The position numbers were made by a program, and so were the translations under genes. From positions 1-16,918 of the forward strand of contig JAQUKH010000044.1 in NCBI GenBank assembly GCA_028719205.1: DNA of 16,918 nucleotides. Reading direction: 5' to 3'. The notes under the pieces are model-generated. The model saw only the letters and a program-made list of their open reading frames with translations, ran no database searches and was not told the origin of the DNA. Below, in pieces: positions 13,681-16,918 of the stretch; within the stretch, counting starts at the first letter, position 1; each line of letters opens with the position of its first letter. This DNA is from a bacterium. GTDB taxonomy: Bacteria; JACRDZ01; JAQUKH01.

Positions 13681-14901
13681 TTGAAATATAAGGTTTTTAT
13701 TTTTATACTTTTATTCAGCAGTTTGGTATTGGCGCAGGAGAATCAATATCAAATAATCTTTTCAGAAAGCGGAAAGCGCGAAGAAATATTATCGGAAAAA
13801 ATTGACGGCAAAGAATATATTTTAATTGATAATTTACAGAAAATATTTTTTCTCGGAAAGAATCTGCAATTAACATCGAAAAAAATAGATTTATCGTATA
13901 AAGATAAAAAAGTATCTTTTTTTATTAACAGTAATGAAGTAAGGATAGGCAGCCAGATAAGGCAGTTGTCTTTACCTGTCAGAGAAGCGCAAAAAAAATA
14001 TTTTTTACCGCTGGAAGTAATAAATAAAATACTGCCTGAATTATTGACAAAAGAAATTAATTATAAAAAAAGTGACAAAACTTTTATTGTTTCAGATAAA
14101 AAGGCCGGATTAAGATCAAAGGATGTTTTTACAACTATTGAGCCAAAAACCACTATTGACAGAAAAAATGATAATAAAAAAAAATCACTTGTTTTGCCTT
14201 CTAATAAGCCCGCGATCTATACTGTGGTTTTAGATCCGGGACATGGCGGGATAGATCCGGGGGCTATCGGGCCTACGGGATTAAAAGAAAAAAATGTTGT
14301 TTTGGAAATCGCTTTAAAAGCAAAAAAATTATTAACCAATAACTTGGGGATAAATGTAGTTTTAACAAGAGAAAGAGATGAATTTATTCCATTGCGTAAA
14401 CGCGCGGCTATAGCTAATAATGCTAAGGCTGACCTTTTCATCAGTATTCATGTTAACGCGTCCCGTCGTCAATATGCCAATGGTATTGAGGTATATTTCT
14501 TATCTGCCGCGATGGATGATGACTCCCGTGCGGTAGCGGCATTTGAAAATGAAGTTGTTAAATATGAAAAAAAGGATAAAAAGGCGTCTGATATTGAATT
14601 TACGCTCTGGGACATTGTTCAGACGGAACATATTCAAACAAGCCGTGTGTTGGCAAGCATACTGGGGGAACAGCTGAAGAAAAATTTGTCAATGAGAAAT
14701 AGAGGGGTGAAAGCCGCTCCATTTCTTGTTTTGGAAGGAGCTAATACTCCGTCAATTCTGGTTGAGATGGGTTTTATTACAAATAAACAGGAAGAAAGTA
14801 ATATGAAGAAAGAAAGTGTGCTCGCCGGTTATGCCCAGCAGGTATTTAACGGCGTTCTTGCCTTTAAGTCAAAATATGATGCCCAGGGAGGTAAAAAATA
14901 A
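13681..14901 (+). CDS. Periplasmic N-acetylmuramoyl-L-alanine amidase (Amidase_3 / AmiC type)
   Basis: I place the start at TTG 13681, because it opens directly on a signal peptide (KYKVFIFILLFSSLVLA) and has AAAGGA eight bases ahead; the frame is open further upstream inside smpB. The 406-residue product has an N-terminal beta-rich domain (about 20-140) like copper amine oxidase N-terminal or AMIN domains that target amidases, a Lys-rich linker (about 140-178) and a C-terminal Amidase_3 domain. Zinc ligands are His188 (DPGHGG), Glu203 (KEKNV) and His257 (SIHVNA); the catalytic Glu is Glu362 (VEMGF). It cuts the bond between MurNAc and L-Ala to separate daughter cells. The insert with DIVQTEH and RGVKAAPF is typical of the AmiB/AmiC family, where a blocking helix needs an activator. 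It is joined directly to the GerMN gene. Confidence 0.92.
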   Translation: MKYKVFIFILLFSSLVLAQENQYQIIFSESGKREEILSEKIDGKEYILIDNLQKIFFLGKNLQLTSKKIDLSYKDKKVSFFINSNEVRIGSQIRQLSLPVREAQKKYFLPLEVINKILPELLTKEINYKKSDKTFIVSDKKAGLRSKDVFTTIEPKTTIDRKNDNKKKSLVLPSNKPAIYTVVLDPGHGGIDPGAIGPTGLKEKNVVLEIALKAKKLLTNNLGINVVLTRERDEFIPLRKRAAIANNAKADLFISIHVNASRRQYANGIEVYFLSAAMDDDSRAVAAFENEVVKYEKKDKKASDIEFTLWDIVQTEHIQTSRVLASILGEQLKKNLSMRNRGVKAAPFLVLEGANTPSILVEMGFITNKQEESNMKKESVLAGYAQQVFNGVLAFKSKYDAQGGKK

Positions 14902-15477
14902 ATGGCGAAAAAAAGCGGCGGTTTTAATTTTATTTTTTTTGGCCTGATTATTATTTTGATGATAGGCGCTGGAATTTATTTTTTAAAATATTTACCGAAA
15001 AGATCAAAAAATGCGGCTAAGCCTGTTTATTCTGAAACTGCTCCAAAGATAAAAGAATCAGATGAAAAGATGAAGATAAGCCTGTATTTTTCTTCCCCCG
15101 ATGATGAACATTTGGTTGTTGAATCCCGTGAGATATACAGGACTTCTTCAAGGATTGACCAAGTCAAACAAGCGGTTATAGCCCTGATAGAAGGTTCAAA
15201 CAAAGATTTGGATCCCATTATCCCGGAAGGAACAGTCCTGAAAGAGGTATTTCTTGACAAAAACGGTACTGCTTATGTAGATTTTAGTATAGAGTTAATA
15301 AAGAATCATCCCGGTGGAAGTTCAGGTGAAATCATGACTGTTTATGGGATAGTAAATACATTATGCGCCAATTTTTCTGAGATTAAAAATGTCCAGATAC
15401 TTGTCGAGGGAAAAGAAATAGAAACTATTTCAGGCCATTTGGATACAAGGTATCCGTTTTCAATGAAAAATATTTAA
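14902..15477 (+). CDS. Membrane-anchored GerMN-domain protein
   Basis: The 191-residue protein has one N-terminal membrane segment (9-29), a short linker and a GerMN domain (about 58-175). Pattern marks are ISLYFSSPDDEHLV, the helix VKQAVIALIEG, IIPEGTVLKEVFLD, GTAYVDFS and the helix IMTVYGIVNTLC. GerMN domains in Bacillus GerM and many Gram-negative species accompany amidases and are thought to bind or modulate peptidoglycan. The start codon directly follows the amidase TAA with no gap, and GGGAGG at 14886-14891 inside the amidase end serves as ribosome site, so the two are translationally coupled. A link to murI (16844) is usual in many genomes; here a foreign-looking ATPase gene sits in between. 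Confidence 0.85.
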   Translation: MAKKSGGFNFIFFGLIIILMIGAGIYFLKYLPKRSKNAAKPVYSETAPKIKESDEKMKISLYFSSPDDEHLVVESREIYRTSSRIDQVKQAVIALIEGSNKDLDPIIPEGTVLKEVFLDKNGTAYVDFSIELIKNHPGGSSGEIMTVYGIVNTLCANFSEIKNVQILVEGKEIETISGHLDTRYPFSMKNI

Positions 15478-15541
15478 TCTTTTTAAGTCATAATATTTTC
15501 TTCTTTTAAAAACATTTGAAAAGAGCTCTTCAAAATAGCAC
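15478..15541 (+). other. Short intergenic stretch with a near-palindrome
   Basis: The A+T-rich gap holds the perfect palindrome AAGAGCTCTT at 15521-15530, flanked by TTTGAA and CAAAAT so that the symmetry continues with a two-base bulge. It has no loop and no T run, so it is not a normal terminator; a protein-binding site is possible. Confidence 0.35.
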
Positions 15542-15575
15542 TTGACAACTCCAAAATATTATGTAAAATGGAGTT
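15542..15575 (+). promoter_or_regulatory. Palindromic leaderless promoter of the DUF4143 ATPase gene
   Basis: TTGACA at 15542-15547 (6 of 6) and TAAAAT at 15564-15569 (5 of 6) are 16 bases apart, and only six bases separate the -10 box from ATG 15576. A perfect 7-bp inverted repeat, AACTCCA at 15547-15553 and TGGAGTT at 15569-15575, starts at the -35 box and ends at the start codon. This is a good candidate operator for autoregulation. No other ribosome site is seen besides GGAG at 15570-15573, which is too near the ATG to be ideal. Confidence 0.6.
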
Positions 15576-16715
15576 ATGTATTCCAGAAATATAAACCCAC
15601 CTGAAAACAAAAGCTTCTTTTTATTCGGCCCCCGTGGGACAGGAAAAACTACCTGGGTCAGGTCGAAATTCCCATCTGCTATTTATCTGGATCTTTTAGA
15701 GTCTGGACTCTTTAATGACCTTATGGCAAATCCTCAAAGGATAGAAAATTTTATACCGAAGGATTTTAAGGATTGGATAATTATCGACGAGGTTCAGAGA
15801 GTTCCTGAAGTTTTAAACGAAGTTCACCGCTTAATAGAAAAATATAAGTATAAATTTATTTTGACCGGCTCCAGTGCAAGAAAATTAAGAAAGACCGGAC
15901 AGAACTTATTAGCAGGCCGTGCATTGACACTATGGATGCATCCTTTAACAGTATCAGAATTAAGCGGTGATTTTAATTTAGACCATTCACTGGTTTACGG
16001 AAATCTTCCTTGCGCGTATCTGGAAAAGGATCCAAAAAGATATCTGGAAAGCTATGTGCAGACTTATCTGAAAGAAGAGGTTCAGGCGGAGGGGTTAACA
16101 AGAAATTTGTCCGCGTTTTACCGGTTCCTTGAAGCGGCGAGTTTTTCTCAAGGATCAATTTTAAATATTTCGGAAGTCGCGCGTGAATCCGCCGTGGAAC
16201 GTAAAGTTGTTGAAAATTATTTTACGATATTAGAAGATCTACTGATCGCGTACAGAATACCGGTATTCAGCAGAAGGTCAAAAAGACGATTAATATTACA
16301 TCCGAAATTTTATTTTTTTGATACTGGAGTTTACCGTACACTAAGGCCTATGGGGCCTCTTGACATGCCGGAAGAGGCCTCTGGATCATCTCTTGAAACA
16401 CTTTTATTCCAGGAACTAAACGCGATAAACGATTATTTCAATCTGGGTTACAAAATATTTTACTGGAGAACGTCAAATAACGTAGAAGTGGATTTTGTAT
16501 TGTATGGAGCCAGAGGAATAAAGGCGTTTGAGATCAAAAGAACCGGGAAAATTTCATCGGGTATGTTAAAGGGATTAAGGTCCTTTTCAGGAGATTATCC
16601 CGAATCCAAAGCTTATTTTCTTTACGGCGGCGAAAGACGCATGCATCAGGATAACATTGAGATTATCCCGATCAAAGATGCCTTAAAAGGATTAAAAGAG
16701 ATTTTAGAATTATAA
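15576..16715 (+). CDS. AAA_14 / DUF4143 family ATPase
   Basis: The 379-residue protein has an N-terminal P-loop ATPase domain with Walker A GPRGTGKT (18-25), Walker B IIIDEV (68-73) and sensor-like LTGSSARK (96-103). A middle helical part (about 155-235) includes a winged-helix-like segment with ISEVARESAVERKVVENYF. The C-terminal DUF4143 region (about 235-345) carries a PD-(D/E)xK-like signature, EVDF with Asp306 and FEIK with Glu319 and Lys321. This is a common, patchily distributed prokaryotic family found in many copies in anaerobes and archaea; its function is unproven, with DNA handling or a toxin-antitoxin-like role discussed. It has its own promoter and interrupts the gerMN-murI order, which suggests acquisition by transfer. 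Length is typical and the frame is intact. Confidence 0.88.
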   Translation: MYSRNINPPENKSFFLFGPRGTGKTTWVRSKFPSAIYLDLLESGLFNDLMANPQRIENFIPKDFKDWIIIDEVQRVPEVLNEVHRLIEKYKYKFILTGSSARKLRKTGQNLLAGRALTLWMHPLTVSELSGDFNLDHSLVYGNLPCAYLEKDPKRYLESYVQTYLKEEVQAEGLTRNLSAFYRFLEAASFSQGSILNISEVARESAVERKVVENYFTILEDLLIAYRIPVFSRRSKRRLILHPKFYFFDTGVYRTLRPMGPLDMPEEASGSSLETLLFQELNAINDYFNLGYKIFYWRTSNNVEVDFVLYGARGIKAFEIKRTGKISSGMLKGLRSFSGDYPESKAYFLYGGERRMHQDNIEIIPIKDALKGLKEILEL

Positions 16716-16806
16716 AATATTTTAAAGCTCTGTACAATCTGATAATATTCCCGAAGGTAATGATCGGCTGCGGTATCTGCCAGAATAAATGCCTCCCTAT
16801 CTTCCT
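16716..16806 (-). pseudogene. Possible remnant of a coding segment on the minus strand
   Basis: Read on the minus strand, this gap is open and reads like protein, with KSKEDREAFILADTAAD then HYLREYYQIVQSFK. No start codon is available (a TAG lies just upstream, at about 16837-16839 on the plus strand) and the frame then runs into the antisense of the ATPase end. It may be the left-over of a gene displaced when the ATPase arrived, or chance in A+T-rich DNA. I do not recognise the family. Confidence 0.25.
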
Positions 16807-16834
16807 TTGACTTTAATTCAATAAATGATATAAT
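16807..16834 (+). promoter_or_regulatory. Sigma-70 promoter of murI, nearly leaderless
   Basis: TTGACT at 16807-16812 (5 of 6) and TATAAT at 16829-16834 (6 of 6) are 16 bases apart. The ATG at 16844 begins nine bases after the -10 box, so the leader would be only about 0-3 bases. No Shine-Dalgarno sequence is present. Confidence 0.7.
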
Positions 16835-16843
16835 CTACCGATT

Positions 16844-16918
16844 ATGACACAACCGATCGGTATTCTGGATTCAGGGGTTGGCGGTTTAACGATTGCAAAA
16901 GAAATTGTTACTCTCCTG
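16844..16918 (+). CDS. murI: Glutamate racemase, 5' end (partial, runs off the window)
   Basis: The first 25 codons read MTQPIGILDSGVGGLTIAKE and five further residues. The segment GILDSGVGGLTI is the conserved N-terminal motif of MurI, in which the Asp-Ser pair belongs to the active site. The enzyme makes D-glutamate for peptidoglycan, in line with the amidase and GerMN genes upstream. It has its own promoter, perhaps because the ATPase gene separates it from the upstream operon. The rest is outside the window. Confidence 0.9.
   Translation, partial: MTQPIGILDSGVGGLTIAKEIVTLL

Noticed and set aside
11387-15477. A defence island or toxin-antitoxin pair near the envelope genes
   Set aside because: All genes there except one are housekeeping envelope or translation factors, and the unknown 126-aa protein has no toxin or nuclease motif.
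15511-15540. Palindrome AAGAGCTCTT as a terminator for the gerMN operon
   Set aside because: It has no loop in the perfect part and no following T run.

Overview
The window reads as chromosome of an A+T-rich, Gram-negative, anaerobic or microaerophilic bacterium. Evidence for an outer membrane is a MltD-type lipoprotein transglycosylase, a second lipoprotein, a periplasmic multihaem cytochrome c and an exported SLH-domain segment. Evidence for anaerobic life is a rubrerythrin next to a flavin reductase-rubredoxin fusion of the kind known from strict anaerobes. The gene mix would fit an uncultivated candidate phylum of the Elusimicrobia/Firestonebacteria/Omnitrophota type, but that placement is a guess from gene content and cannot be proved from this sequence.

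Layout. (1) 1-1138: the 3' end of a large secreted protein made of CARDB-like repeats with an exact 357-bp period, closed by a strong terminator. (2) 1250-2803: miaA (tRNA dimethylallyltransferase) running without a stop codon into a signal peptide plus SLH domains. A convergent TPR/HEXXH metallopeptidase follows at 2815-4116 on the minus strand. (3) 4138-7674: a redox and oxidative-stress operon behind a very good sigma-70 promoter. It holds a flavin reductase-rubredoxin, a six-haem cytochrome c, a rubrerythrin and a small periplasmic protein, followed by a HEAT-repeat exported protein and a terminator. (4) 8591-8869: an intergenic region with a duplicated stem-loop element and a near-consensus promoter. 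(5) 8870-12960: a cell-envelope operon of mltD-type transglycosylase, cohesin-like lipoprotein, unknown 126-aa protein, SppA and ZapA. (6) 12957-13150: a 6S RNA gene in its classical place just after zapA, with its own promoter. (7) 13191-15477: smpB, AmiC-type amidase and a GerMN protein, tightly packed. (8) 15542-16715: an AAA_14/DUF4143 ATPase with a private palindromic promoter, which looks inserted between gerMN and murI. (9) 16807-16918: promoter and first 25 codons of murI (glutamate racemase).

How the genes fit together. The 8.9-16.9 kb part is an envelope and division block: peptidoglycan cleavage (MltD, amidase, GerMN partner), peptidoglycan precursor supply (MurI), membrane protein quality control (SppA) and divisome assembly (ZapA), with 6S RNA and SmpB as general expression and translation-rescue factors. 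The 4.2-7.1 kb part probably handles reducing equivalents and peroxide.

The most notable points are the in-frame MiaA-signal peptide-SLH fusion, an internal start that could release free rubredoxin, a recurring promoter layout that predicts leaderless mRNAs (miaA, the DUF4143 ATPase, murI and perhaps others), and the palindromic promoter of the ATPase gene. I did not find a clear previously undescribed multi-gene system.
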